DNA of 64,000 nt. Origin: Unio delphinus. Taxonomy: Eukaryota > Mollusca > Bivalvia > Unionida > Unionidae. The notes beneath the pieces are model-generated. The model ran no database searches. It was given only the letters and a program-made list of their open reading frames with translations, and was not told the origin of the DNA. Of the stretch, positions 51,058 through 62,299 are shown in pieces; position 1 is the stretch's first letter, and each line of letters starts with the position of its first letter. Where the stretch lies: positions 2,733,001 through 2,797,000 of the forward strand of contig JAQISU010000036.1 in assembly GCA_029339505.1 (NCBI GenBank), written 5' to 3'. A program made the translations under genes and the position numbers.

Positions 51058-51154
51058 TCGCATTTCAACAAATTCAAATGTATGTCAACTGAACAAGAAA
51101 ATGCGTCCGTTTGCAAGTGTCAGATATTGATTCCACCAGGATAAAAATAGCACA
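51058..51154 (+). other. putative first exon of a divergent plus-strand transcript
   Basis: It ends at the donor gtaagtata (from 51,155) and mirrors 50,800-50,896. By hand alignment 71 of 97 positions match without any gap, and 55 of the first 70. The shared ATG begins MRPFASVRY here but meets TGA after nine codons, so it would be a leader exon or a decayed copy. No downstream exon could be identified. Confidence 0.4.
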
Positions 51155-53379
51155 GTAAGTATATTAATTAAACATAAATTAGTGGAAGAGTGTCGATATA
51201 GGTTGCCAAGTATGTGCGATATTCCTGAAACTTTGACTACTCGTTCCGATGTTGACGACATTGGAGCAGACTACACAAGACCATTATTCAGATCGTAAGA
51301 CATAGCACCAAAACAAAATCAACATGTGCTATGTCTTACAGGTAGGACTAGGGAACCACATGTTCTTATTGGTAAAATGTTGGACTAATATTACAAATAT
51401 CAGTGTTTGATACATGCCAGGTGTTGTGTTATTGTGTTAAAACATAATATAAGACGTCGTGTTCTAACTATCAATAACTTTAATATATACAAACGACTAC
51501 TGTGAGGTCTTAACACAAAGTGGTATCAAAAAGGCAGACGCCTGATGATAGTACCAGTGGAACCAATGACTCATGCACAGTGAGCTCCGATTGGTCAGCT
51601 ACACATGTATAATGTTACACCAGGGCTAGCCCTGGTCGATTGCCTTAATGTGGCTTCCAATTCTTCAGCATTATATAAATAACAATGTTCTATCTGCGGT
51701 GTCAAAACCAATGAAAATGAAAAGTTCCTTTTAAATTTCTTGCAAAGGAAAGACCCGGTGTATTAGTATGAATATATATTTTACCTTATTTACATTGCAG
51801 TTAATCTGAAAATATTAAAATATTAACCGTTATCTTCACTTTTGTATGTTTCCCCTTACGTTGGCAACTTGCACGGTAAACACACGAGTTGACTCCCTTC
51901 CTCAACCATAAAGGCTCGTACCCTAACCGGCAAATTTAATACGATGAAAGGATGTTTAACTGGAGATAATGTGTCGATAATAAAGTTGGATTTGTTTAAG
52001 TTCCCATTCAACATAGTCGACAAGCTTTAGGTACTGCACCATAGTCCAGTATTGCAAATTTGCAGTAGCAATAAAAAAAGAAGTCCAGAAAAGTACATTC
52101 ATACGTCTGCTTACCTAGCTGTAAATTATCGAATCACAATTCCATTAGAATCGCATATAAATATTATTGTCCTACCTTAAACTGTGTCATATACAAGGTT
52201 CAGAAACTGCACCCCATATTTACCGTTTTTTATTATTCATCATGCAGCACTAAAATTACCTTGCCCTAGAAGAGTATCTAATAAGGGGCATAAATGACAG
52301 GTGGTCATTAGACACAGTCGAGCCTTTCCGACAATGTTAGAAAAAAGGAGGTCATAAATTCAACAGACTTAAACAAAAAGAATAGGTAAAATTAATAAGA
52401 TAATTAATAATATGAGATACACAATGCCTTGGAAAAACGAGCCAAGCTTCAGTCATATATGACTGACAGAGAAGAATGCTGGCCGATTCGGACCATGGCT
52501 TATTCAGCAATAGCGAAACACACTTTACTGTTTTCGTTGAATTTTATATTTTGAGTAAAGTCGTTTTTCTGGTTGATTACCCCCTCCCCAGCTACGTGCC
52601 AGCACATATATCAAGTTAAATCTTTATTGCTTTCAAGTGTAAATATCCTAGTCCGAAAAATCACCCCACTCCCCAAATCTGTGCTGATATTGATGGACGA
52701 TATGAGATATGATGTCACCTGTTTGATAACGTGCAGTTGTGCTGCATGCAAATATTTCCTGAACACACCTGTGTACACTTTAGACACGTACGATAAAAGA
52801 CATATATCGTGCGAAATTCTAAATGGCCACATGACAGAGGTATTTAGTCATGCACTAATTCATGCACTTTATGCACTAATATATATGCAATCACGACAAG
52901 CAGAACATGAATATTACAATTTATTTCAAATTATGTTGTTTTAGATTTTGTTTTTATTGTTTGTTACTGTTCTCATATTTGAAGGTAGATGTAAAACCTA
53001 TAAACTGTTTCACTAATTCTGAGACATTTTGCTAAGGTATATGTCGTTACGATAATCCCCATCCAGATACGAACAGTGTAACTGAGTTTCCAAAAACACC
53101 TTGCTTTTTTTAAATCTAGTTTTAATTAAACTATCTCAGTCAGATTTTATAGTGCAGTCATTGCAAATATCTTCTGTGAGAAATGATTATATTCTGAAGA
53201 AATTAATTTACTAATTCGTTGGTAACTGGAGTATTATGCGAAGGAGCAGGTAAACATAAACAACGTTATTTGTGATTTTGGTTTCAAATCCGAATTTCAT
53301 TCAAAAAGTATTCCCAATACTGTAAACGATCAGTCTGTCAAAGTTAATAAATAAAGACTATTTTATTATTGGCGTAACT
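51155..53379. other. unique DNA, no supported exon
   Basis: Contains a hairpin at 51,295-51,339 and an 18-bp palindrome at 52,449-52,466. A 123-codon plus frame (52,573-52,944) shows no domain, signal or splice context and is not called. Confidence 0.45.
51295..51339. repeat. hairpin with perfect 14-bp arms
   Basis: gtaagacatagcac (51,295-51,308) and its exact reverse complement gtgctatgtcttac (51,326-51,339) are separated by 17 bp. It is about 140 bp downstream of the putative plus-strand donor. It could be a small foldback element end or a structured RNA; there is no further evidence. Confidence 0.6.
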
Positions 53380-53396
53380 TACATTTGATTATTATA

Positions 53397-54290
53397 AAAT
53401 GACCGAATTACTGACACGACTTCTCGATCTTTGAGTGAAATACATTGTTTAAATGACCGAATTACTGAGATGACTTCTGGATCTTTGAGTGAAATACATT
53501 GTTTAAATGACCGAATTACTGAGATGACTTCTGGATCTTTGAGTGACATGCATTGTTTAAATGACCGAATTACTGAGATGACTTCTGGATCTTTGAGTGA
53601 CATCCGTTATTTGATTGATCTAATTACTGAGATGACTTCTGGATCTTTGAGTGACATGCATTGTTTAAATGACCGAATTACTGAGATGACTTCTGGATCT
53701 TTGAGTGACATGCATTGTTTAAATGACCGAATTACTGAGATGACTTCTGGATCTTTGGGTGACATCCGTTATTTGATTGATCTAATTACTGAGATGACTT
53801 CTGGATCTTTGAGTGAAATACATTGTTTGAATGACCGAATTACTGAGATGACTTCTGGATCTTTGAGTGACATGCATTGTTTAAATGACCGAATTACTGA
53901 GATGACTTCTGGATCTTTGGGTGACATCCGTTATTTGATTGATCTAATTACTGAGATGACTTCTGGATCTTTGAGTGAAATACATTGTTTGAATGACCGA
54001 ATTACTGAGATGACTTCTGGATCTTTGAGTGACATGCATTGTTTAAATGACCGAATTACTGAGATGACTTCTGGATCTTTGGGTGACATCCGTTATTTGA
54101 TTGATCTAATTACTGAGATGACTTCTGGATCTTTGAGTGAAATACATTGTTTGAATGACCGAATTACTGAGATGACTTCTGGATCTTTGGGTGACATGCA
54201 TTGATTGAATGGCCGAATTAATGAGATGACTTCTGGATCTTTGAGTGACATCCGTTATTTGAATGACCAAATTACTTAGATGACCTATGT
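53397..54290. repeat. 54-bp minisatellite with trimeric higher-order repeat
   Basis: The unit is ctgagatgacttctggatct, then ttgagtgacatgcattgttt, then aaatgaccgaatta, 54 bp, about 16 copies. Three subtypes are distinguished by gaaatacattg, gacatgcattg and gacatccgttatttgattgatct. From about 53,800 they cycle in fixed order (162-bp trimer, three times). A plus-strand frame of 257 codons (53,431-54,204; 18-residue repeat MTSGSLSDMHCLNDRITE) stays open, but no exon borders or non-repetitive coding flank is seen and the minus strand is also partly open. Confidence 0.95.
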
Positions 54291-54796
54291 ATAACTTCTA
54301 GGCTCGATGGGTACAGTTTGACTTAATAATCTTTATTTTCGTAAATATTTCCATTCTAGACCAAATTTTAAAATAAATTGCTATTTAGATGATTTTCTAG
54401 ACTTTATTTAGAAAATGGACTACTTGCTTAGCTTGCCATTGTAACGTATTAAACATTACTATCATCAGCGTTGAAAAACAAATAATATTCTTAAATCAGA
54501 TTTGATATTTGTGATAAAACAGAATAAAATACATTCAGACCCTTAAAATATGTGTACTGGAAGGGGTCGTGTTTTTGCTGCATAAGGAACTACATGATCT
54601 GTTTACTGAAAAGTCGTGTATGTATATGGAAACAAAGTTTTACTGGCACCACATTCGTAGATTATAAAGTCACTGGTCATTATGAAGGTCATGCGATCTT
54701 AGCAGATGGCTCACGAGTTACATGCAAATCATCGACACACTTTCTAGACAGGTTTCTTCATTATAATCTCAGTATTCTCTTTAAAACATTTGAAAA
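54291..54796. other. unique AT-rich spacer
   Basis: No gene or repeat is supported. Confidence 0.4.
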
Positions 54797-54848
54797 TGAC
54801 GCCTGTCGCATCGCTTGCGATTGTTTCTATGATTTTCATGATTTGTGG
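54797..54848 (+). CDS. possible first coding exon with a signal peptide
   Basis: ATG at 54,797 reads MTPVASLAIVSMIFMIC and then hits gtgagt, a good donor, one base into the next codon. The peptide is a short hydrophobic stretch such as a secretory signal peptide or membrane anchor, often encoded alone in exon 1 of animal genes. No matching second exon was recognised downstream, so this could be chance. A minus-strand frame (54,744-55,028) overlaps it. Confidence 0.25.
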
Positions 54849-56429
54849 TGAGTATTTATTCATATAGGCCCTATTATATACTTTTTCCCTATGTGCTTCA
54901 CGGCCCTCAATCGTACATTTAACGAATTTATAAAAAGTCTTCCATGGCGATATTATTTTTAACCATACACGACTGATGTACCAGGAACCTGTACCGGAGT
55001 TAAAATGACAATGTTCGTTAAACGTCATGAAAACGCATTTTGAACTGTCATGTGACGACTGAGTAAATTAATTAAGAATCACGCACCCTCTAACACGTGC
55101 CTTATTAAATAGGCGCACGGCAAGGTTCGACTATTGCTATCAATCGGTGAGTTTCCGTTTAAGATCGGATGAAACACGTAACAGCCATTGACGGTACGTG
55201 TACGTTTGATTTTACCACATGACGTCACGTGCACATTATACACAATCACAGCGCTCATAAGGCACGACTTGACTGAGATGATTTCGTATTGGCCAAACCA
55301 TTCCCGAGTCTTTCTCCAGATTGCAGATATATTATTAAACTTGTGCAAATGGTTCCATTAGGCTATCGTGATTTTGAAATGGTTTTCTTTGCTTGGATTA
55401 GAATAGAGTAGGAAAGATCTCCTCATCAATTTAAAGCGATCTACACATTTTCATTACTTAACCACACCATCATTGCATCAAGCTTGCGAAAGGCACCATC
55501 CCTAATGTAAACCAAATAGCTGATGTGAAGATAATTGTGGAATTTCAATATTGATATAAAATAATTATGACCACCTGAGTTGTTTGGTGTTGCAACTTAT
55601 TTGCTGAGGGTACGTGGTAAAAAAAAGATTTTCTGATCAGGGAGAATTGTTGAGAGAACTGCCATTTGGTGAAGTAAATCCATTAACCGCTAATCTCGTG
55701 GGTTGGCACGAACTTGTTTACACGCCTAAAAATGCCCTATTTAAGCTAGTCTTTATTATAACACAAAAACAGTTTAAAAAAATTATAAAAAAGTGTACAT
55801 AAGCGTTAATTGTCAGTAACGGACTTGTAGTACATACAATTATGTGGACACAGAACATTAAGTAGCTGACTTAATTACACGGTTGTGCTGTATCCAAAAT
55901 TCTTTATTTATCGGTTATGTATATTGTATCCCATCTATTTACACGGTATTACCGGATATATACGGTTGTATTATATTCATTGTCCCTGTAAACAATATTT
56001 TTAAAATAAAAATAAAAAACCGTAATAGGTTGACCGCTGGGTCAGGGAACCATCCCATGGTCACCTTCAAATCCAACATTTCTGGTTTTTAAATAATATA
56101 GGGATAATAAATTTAATCTACAGAAAAAAAAACACTTACACGCATGCACACATGCATATGGTGCACAATCTAGATGACATGGACTTTGTGATATTACAGT
56201 ATTTTGTTCCTGTTTACCATCAAATCAGATAAAAATTACATATTCATTATTAATGCCCATGTTGGAGAAATTGGGTCTCTTTTTACTTACCATATCAGTG
56301 TATTTTTCAATGTTTTTATGCATTGCAACTATTTACTTAAAAGCACGAATAGAAGGATTTTTCATATTGAATCTGCAGGTGTAAATGTACTATTTTTGCT
56401 AAAATTAGCAAGAAATTTCACAAACTGTC
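54849..56429. other. unique DNA, no supported gene
   Basis: Slightly higher GC at 55,080-55,350, where tgacgtca (CRE-like) and cacgtg occur near 55,220. Minus frame 55,079-55,348 (89 codons) is unrecognised. A diverged dispersed repeat (accggatatatacggttgta) starts near 55,951. Confidence 0.4.
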
Positions 56430-57600
56430 CAGTTCTTTATTTTCTAAAAATGTTTCTTTTTGGGACAAATGTACAAACTTTGGGCGAAACGGTTAAGAAA
56501 GTCCTATAAAACGGTGCCAAAACTGAAGCAGCATTGCATTCAGAGGGATGCTCAATATTTTCATTTTCACTCTCAGAGAAAGTACAGTTGTTGTCGTCTA
56601 ATATGTCAATTATTTTCAGGAAATCATTAGTAGCGATTTTTCTATGAATTGATTTAAAGTTGAAAGACATCAACTTGATACAGCATTTTGACCGGCTATA
56701 AAAGTTTCAGACTACTCATCATTAATTATATTTTTATTACATACTTGCATCCAAGTTTCTTGCCTTGCAGTGTGCTGCCCTTTTGCTATTGTTTCCTAAA
56801 AAGACCTTTGTGTGTAAACTTAAGTGAATTTTGTTTTTGGAAGTTCATTATTTTGTCCTCCTGCTTATCAAAATTACTTTGTACCATATGTTTTTTTATG
56901 GTTTCTTTCCTTGTTTTTTTAATTTTGGAGAAAACATCTTTTCCAGTTTTTTGTTTTTATTGTTTCAAAAGGTATTAACTTTCCGTGATCATCTACTAGA
57001 TCATTAAGAATTTCAAAACCAGGTTCTATCTAGAATTTGCATTGATATAACATTTTAATAGAAACAAGATTTAAAATACTCATGGATAGATACTCGTTTA
57101 GACTTTGCTGTTCCTCCTTCCAATTAGGTATTGCCAAACATTCCAAATATCTTTTTTTATTTCTGAGTATAGTTGTATTGACTATCTTCTGCCACGTTCT
57201 TTTTTCCTTTTCCAACAATGTGTGTACCCATCTTATCTTAATGTACGTAATAAATGTAGATATATGTATCATATTTAGACCTCAATCGTTCTCTGGGGAT
57301 ATTAGATTATCACGTTCTATTCTCTCTACTTTCCCCACCCCATACAAATTTAAATAATGTGCGATTTAGTTGAGCTTCTACTTTTGCTGATGGATTTGGA
57401 AGTGCTGACAAAATCTGTATGAACACGGACAGAACAAGAGTCTTTACAACAATTACCTTACAACTATACACAGATGTCTTTGACTCCAGCTTGTCAGTAT
57501 TCATTTTGTCTTTGTTAGTTTATTATTATATTTAATTCCACCGTTTGTTGTAAATCTGGAGAAACATCTATGCCAAGGCGTGTAAAAAAATAGAAGAGGA
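56430..57600 (-). mobile_element. degenerate LINE ORF2 C-terminal remnant
   Basis: Read on the minus strand from about 57,600 downward in broken frames: LQQTVELNI, LTSWSQRHL, then VIVVKTLVLSVFIQILSALP, NRTLFKFVWGGESRENRT, then IKIRWVHTLLEKEKRTWQKI, and finally NNCTFSESENENIEHPSECN. These match, in order, the region behind the reverse transcriptase of L1/Tx1-like non-LTR elements (KxxVVKTLVLSxFxxxLSxLP, FKFxWxG, W.R.LL...W, CTFCxxExExIxHLFxxC; family knowledge). Several frameshifts and a missing catalytic core show an old truncated copy. The clade is not certain. Confidence 0.75.
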
Positions 57601-58132
57601 CCATGTTAGGTCCATTTCAGATCATATTCCTTCATTAGAAAATTTTATATTTCCAGTCCGGATAGCTTTAGTTTTTGTTTTTTGTTACATGATAATCCAG
57701 CTAATAGAAGAAGAACAGAATTTGTAAGATATTCATAGTTGTTTTCAGACAAAGTTGAGGTGCCTTTAAACAACAACCATTATTTTCCGGAAATATACGG
57801 TTGTATTCAATCCATTGACCCTACCTATAAACAATATATATTATTTACCGGATATAGAGCGTTGAATTCCGGCCGTTGACCCTTATTTATCGGATAAATA
57901 AGATAGTTGTCGATTTGACCCTTGACTGAAATTATTCTTGTCTGAGTTGCCTCATATTTGTATGACCTCTGTCAGCCTGCTTGTGAGTGGTCACATTTAG
58001 ATTGGGGTGATGTTATGGTCAATCAAAATTTGAGTTGAATGGGTGAGTTGGGGTATGGGTGTAAATTATTTGTATTTGATACAAATTACCTCCATTTAGT
58101 TTTAGAGCAATCCAAATATCTTTTGTCGGAAA

Positions 58133-58135
<3 letters not shown>
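57601..58135. other. unique DNA with a dispersed repeat copy
   Basis: At 57,786-57,910 the sequence ccggaaatatacggttgtat, then attga-ccct, then ataaacaatat repeats, diverged, the block at 55,951-56,020. The two copies thus flank the LINE remnant. Nothing coding is supported. Confidence 0.45.

Positions 58136-58197
<62 letters not shown>
58136..58197. repeat. (TA)n microsatellite
   Basis: A pure dinucleotide run of about 60 bp. Confidence 0.97.
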
Positions 58198-58199
<2 letters not shown>

Positions 58200-58341
58200 C
58201 ATTTTAGCAAATAGATATGCAGGTCATATGAGTGGTGTTAGAACAAGCATTTTCAAAGACATGTTGGCAGGGTATATGAATGATATGAGAACTGGAATTT
58301 CGAAAGCCATACTTGCGGTGAAAACTGCTATTTCCAAAGAC

Positions 58342-58342
<1 letters not shown>

Positions 58343-58389
<47 letters not shown>

Positions 58390-58681
58390 TTAGGATTGGT
58401 AACGTAGCTTTAACAATTTTGCAGTCAAATCGCTACGATGTCTGCAGTGAGGCAGTTTATAGTGATGTCTAGCACTGGGGCATCATGCCGCAGACATGTA
58501 GCATGATGTCCCACCCAGTCACATTATCCTGATACCAGGCCGACGAGTCCTAACACTAACCTCTAAATGCTGAGCGCCAAGCGAGGCAGCTGTTAGTACC
58601 AATTTTGTAAGTCTTTGGTATGACTCAGCTAGGGATCGAAATCACGACCTCCCGCTTCCGCGGCGGACGCTCTAACCACTA
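58343..58681 (-). mobile_element. second tRNA-derived SINE copy with (CA/CG)n tail
   Basis: Homologous to the copy at 28,653-28,977 across its body (gatgtctgcagtgaggcagt, cagacatgtagcatgatgtc, cacccagtcacattatcctg) and most of the tRNA head (tcccgcttccgcggcggacg). The very 5' end of the head, including the start of the A box, is missing. The B-box region has changed (gggatcgaaatc). Its tail is a (CG)n(TG)n run at 58,341-58,388 instead of (CAAA)n. The duplication ttccaaagacg flanks it (58,332-58,342 and 58,682-58,692). Confidence 0.88.
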
Positions 58682-58692
58682 TTCCAAAGACG

Positions 58693-58917
58693 TGTGGAAT
58701 GACAACTAAAATTGAATGTCAAAAGTGTTTTCATGTCAATTTTACAAGCAAGAATACAATCTTCTTGTATCAGCTTTTTCATGTGAACTGTGAAACCAAA
58801 CTGTGAAGCCAAACTGTGAAGCCAAATGATGAGCCTCATAGGACAGAAAGGTACTCTCAGTTGTAAAATAGATGACATGTTCAATATATTCAAAGTATCC
58901 TTAGTTGTAGTATTCAT
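58693..58917. other. unique spacer
   Basis: A short direct repeat (aactgtgaagccaa, two or three copies near 58,790-58,825); nothing else. Confidence 0.4.
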
Positions 58918-59395
58918 TTTCAGGGCACTATATCAATGTTAAAGTCACAATATCCATGTTAAGGTCAGTATATCGAAACTACTCTCACTTGCAATATCCA
59001 TATTAAGGGCACTATACGCAGGTTAAAGGCACTATATTCAAAGCATCCTCAGTTGCAGTATTCATGTTCAGGCCACTATACCCGTGTTAATGTCACCATA
59101 TTCATCTTTATAGTACTACTTCCATGTTAAAGTCCCTATATCCATGTTAAGGTCACCATATCCATGTTCATGTCACCATATCCATCTTTAGGGCACTACT
59201 TCCATGTTAAAGTCCCTATATCCATGTTAAGGTCACCATATCCATGTTAATGTCACCATATTCATCTTCAGGGCACTATATCCAGTCTCTCTGTTGAAGG
59301 GTATTATATCCATGTTAATGTCACTATATCCACGTTTGGGGTTATTACATTCAAAGTATCCACAGTTGCAATATCCATGTTAAGGTCACCATATT
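58918..59395. repeat. 20-bp minisatellite
   Basis: Degenerate copies of catgttaaggtcaccatatc, about 20 units. They are interspersed with a 22-bp block (aaagtatcctcagttgcaat) that recurs at 58,890, 59,040 and 59,355. Confidence 0.85.
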
Positions 59396-60468
59396 TAAAA
59401 ACATTGCAAATGGTAATTCATTTGATTAAGAACTGCTATTTGGAAAAAATATACATTTGTAGAGAAATTGAAACTAGAAAGGAGAGAGGGAGGGGAATGA
59501 ATTAATTTATTATATCTATTTGTTGTTTTGCATCCCTTGATTCGTAAAAAGCTAGCACCTTACCATATGTCTAGATCCTTGTAGACATAAATCCTTAAAT
59601 GTAATGCCGTCCATAAAAATACACTAAAATAAAGATACAGAATAGTTAAGATGACGTTAACCGAAGTGTATATCTCCTTACGTAAGCTAATTCATCATAT
59701 TGTTTAAAGACGTGAAAACTCGTGAATATTTCTTCACGAAGGAACAATTAGAGATCAACGAGTTTCGATTAATATGCTTGCAAAACGTTTAAGATATTAA
59801 TATTTAGAATACAACAACTTATCCAATACAATAGCTAAAAGTGTTGCCAGCATGTACTTTCGATTGTAGTTTATTAGCATGTGCATGACAATTAACAAAA
59901 GTACATCGAATGCACAGTTTAAATCATATATGTCTGTATTAAACTGGGTCGATTTTTTTTTTATAGAAACTAAAAGGTACTAAAAGAGACGAATGGATGA
60001 GTGAGACTGACAAAGCCTAATGAAAGTGTCGTTTGTTTGGACAAGCTGAATATATAAAGGTTATCACGGTCTCCATAAATAGAATAAGATATATCAGTAG
60101 ATTTACTTAGTACAGCTGGGCATGACTTGATTGAATATATGATGACCTTAGTAACGTATAGTCAACAACTGTTTTCAGTCAGCTGCCTGCTAGATAAGGT
60201 TCCATGTAACAAAACTGTCAATTGATAATTATATTTTATTAACTTTATCTAGGCAACAAAACGATGAACGCAGGTAAATGAAAACATACATTGACTTCAA
60301 AGGACAATTCGTCTGGGTGTGAATCATTATTTATTTATGGAGCGCTGCATATTCGCTCAATAACGGCCATATCAAACACGGGACCCGATTTCAGCCATTT
60401 TGGCGGGGCCCCCTGGTCAGATCTGTCCAATCGGCTTCAGGCTTGCCCTGCATTCGCCGGCACATGTT
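59396..60468. other. unique DNA, no supported gene
   Basis: AT-rich except for a small GC-rich patch at 60,370-60,465 (ggcggggccccctggtcaga) of unknown origin. Confidence 0.45.
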
Positions 60469-61407
60469 AAAACTTAACAATTGGCAATGAAGTTGGAGAA
60501 AAATGGATATATCACAAATGCTTTAATTAGTGAAAACTCGTAGAGTCTCTGAACTAAATAACTAAATACAACGAATTCTCAGAACAACACTCAAAAAACT
60601 TACACTCAAAAGATTTACACTCAAACGACTTACACTTAAAAGACTTACACTTCAAAGACTTACACTCAAAAGACTTCAACTCAAAAGTCAAAAGACTTAC
60701 ACTCAAACGACTTACACTCAAAAAACTTACACTCAAAACACTGACACTCAAAAGACTTACACTCAAAAGAGATATGCTCAAACGACTTAAACTCTAAGGA
60801 CTTACACTCAAAAAACTTTCACTCAAAAGACTTACACTCAAACGACTTAAACTCAAAATACTTACACTCAAAAGACTTACTTTCAAACGACTTAAACACA
60901 AAAGACTTATACTCAAAAGGCTTACACTCAAAAAACTTACACTCAAAAAACTTACAGTCAAAACTTACACTCAAACGACTTACACTCAAACAACTTAAAC
61001 TCAAAAGACTTACACTCAAAAGACTTACACTCCAAAGACTTACACTCAAACGACTTACACTCAAAAGATTGGCAGTCAAAAGATTTACACTCACAAGACT
61101 TACACTCCAAAGACCTACACTCAAACGACTTACACTCAAAAGACTTACACTCAAAAGACTTTCACTTAAAAGACTTACACTCAAACGACTTAAACTCAAA
61201 GTACTTACACTCAAAAGACTTACTGTCAAACGACTTAAACTCAAAAGACTTCACTCAAAAGGCTTACACTCAAAAGACTTACATTCAAAACTTAACAATT
61301 GGCAATGAAGTTGGAGAAAAATGGATATATCACAAATGCTTTAATTAGTGAAAACTGGTAGAGTCTCTGAACTAAATAACTAAATACAACGAATTCTCAG
61401 AACAACA
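60469..61407. repeat. 15-bp minisatellite between 121-bp direct repeats
   Basis: The core (about 60,590-61,286) is a 15-bp unit, ttacactcaaaagac, about 46 copies with aaacgac and aaaagac variants. It is bracketed by a direct repeat starting aaaacttaacaattggcaat at 60,469-60,589 and 61,287-61,407. The copies differ at one position seen by eye (actcgtag against actggtag), an offset of 818 bp. Five-codon periodicity opens several frames (SVSLL, KSFEC), none believed to be coding. Confidence 0.92.
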
Positions 61408-62284
61408 TTGATGACGTGGAGTGTAATATACTACTGAGTTATGAATTTAACTAATGTAATTATCGCAATAATGTCTTGACTATATAGACAGGGTTGATTA
61501 AGGCCCAAACAGTAAAGTCCTTAATATTTTTAGTGATGTCGAAATTACGGAATATTATATTAATGTAATTCCTTGTCTAAAATATAATTTGATAAACAAA
61601 GCACTTTCAAATAAAGCGAGGTTGTCCCATAAAGTACATAGTACATCAAACCTTTTGTCAATAAGAATATCACATGTATTATAATGTTGAGTTTTTATAT
61701 TTCATAATTCATAATTGAAAAAAATGGAAGATCTAAATTTCGTTTTTATCCAGACTACATAGGTCCATACTATTGTACTGGTGTTCTTGCTCCAAGGTTG
61801 AGATGCTTAAAAATATAGACAGCAACGTAAACCAGTCTGGGCCAAAATTTTTATTTTTTTAAAATATTTTTTTTATTTTTTTTTATTTTTTACAAATTTG
61901 ATCGAACCTAGCTCGCCTGTGCAGTAGCGACAGACTCTTCAGAGACTTATGGACCTCAGTTCCCCCCACCAATGTTTAGACTACAGGCGCTTGAAGTCAT
62001 AGACTTCCAGTGAAATCCAGTAAAAACATCAGTACCACAAATCTCTTTTGTTGAGTTTTCAAACGTTGCTGCATTTTGTTTCAGGTATAGTGTCCATACC
62101 AAGAAAATTTGTTTAATGCATTATTGTGTCAGCTTAGGTAACACATGTAGACATACATGCACGCACGCACGCACGTACATACATATAATGGCTTATAGTA
62201 GATAGTACCATTCAACCTGTTAAATAATAAGACAATATCCTTTTCAATGTTATGAATATATATTATGGTGGCTGATACCGGAGA
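61408..62284. other. unique DNA, no supported gene
   Basis: Poly-T-rich stretch at 61,845-61,890 and a short (ACGC)n run at about 62,158-62,174. No exon is supported. Confidence 0.45.
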
Positions 62285-62299
62285 TTAACTAATCGAGCT

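Noticed and set aside
52573..52944. 123-codon plus-strand ORF
   Set aside because: No motif or splice context, and the composition is like random AT-rich frames.
55079..55348. 89-codon minus-strand ORF in a region with CRE-like tgacgtca
   Set aside because: No homology recognised, and one octamer match is not enough to call a promoter.
57082..57357. 91-codon plus-strand ORF
   Set aside because: Antisense shadow of the degenerate LINE on the minus strand.
60370..60465. GC-rich patch as an exon
   Set aside because: Only a short frame (about 25 codons) without clear splice sites.
60469..61407. LTR retrotransposon because of 121-bp direct repeats
   Set aside because: The inside is only a 15-bp minisatellite. 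No TG...CA termini, primer-binding site, polypurine tract or target duplication was seen.
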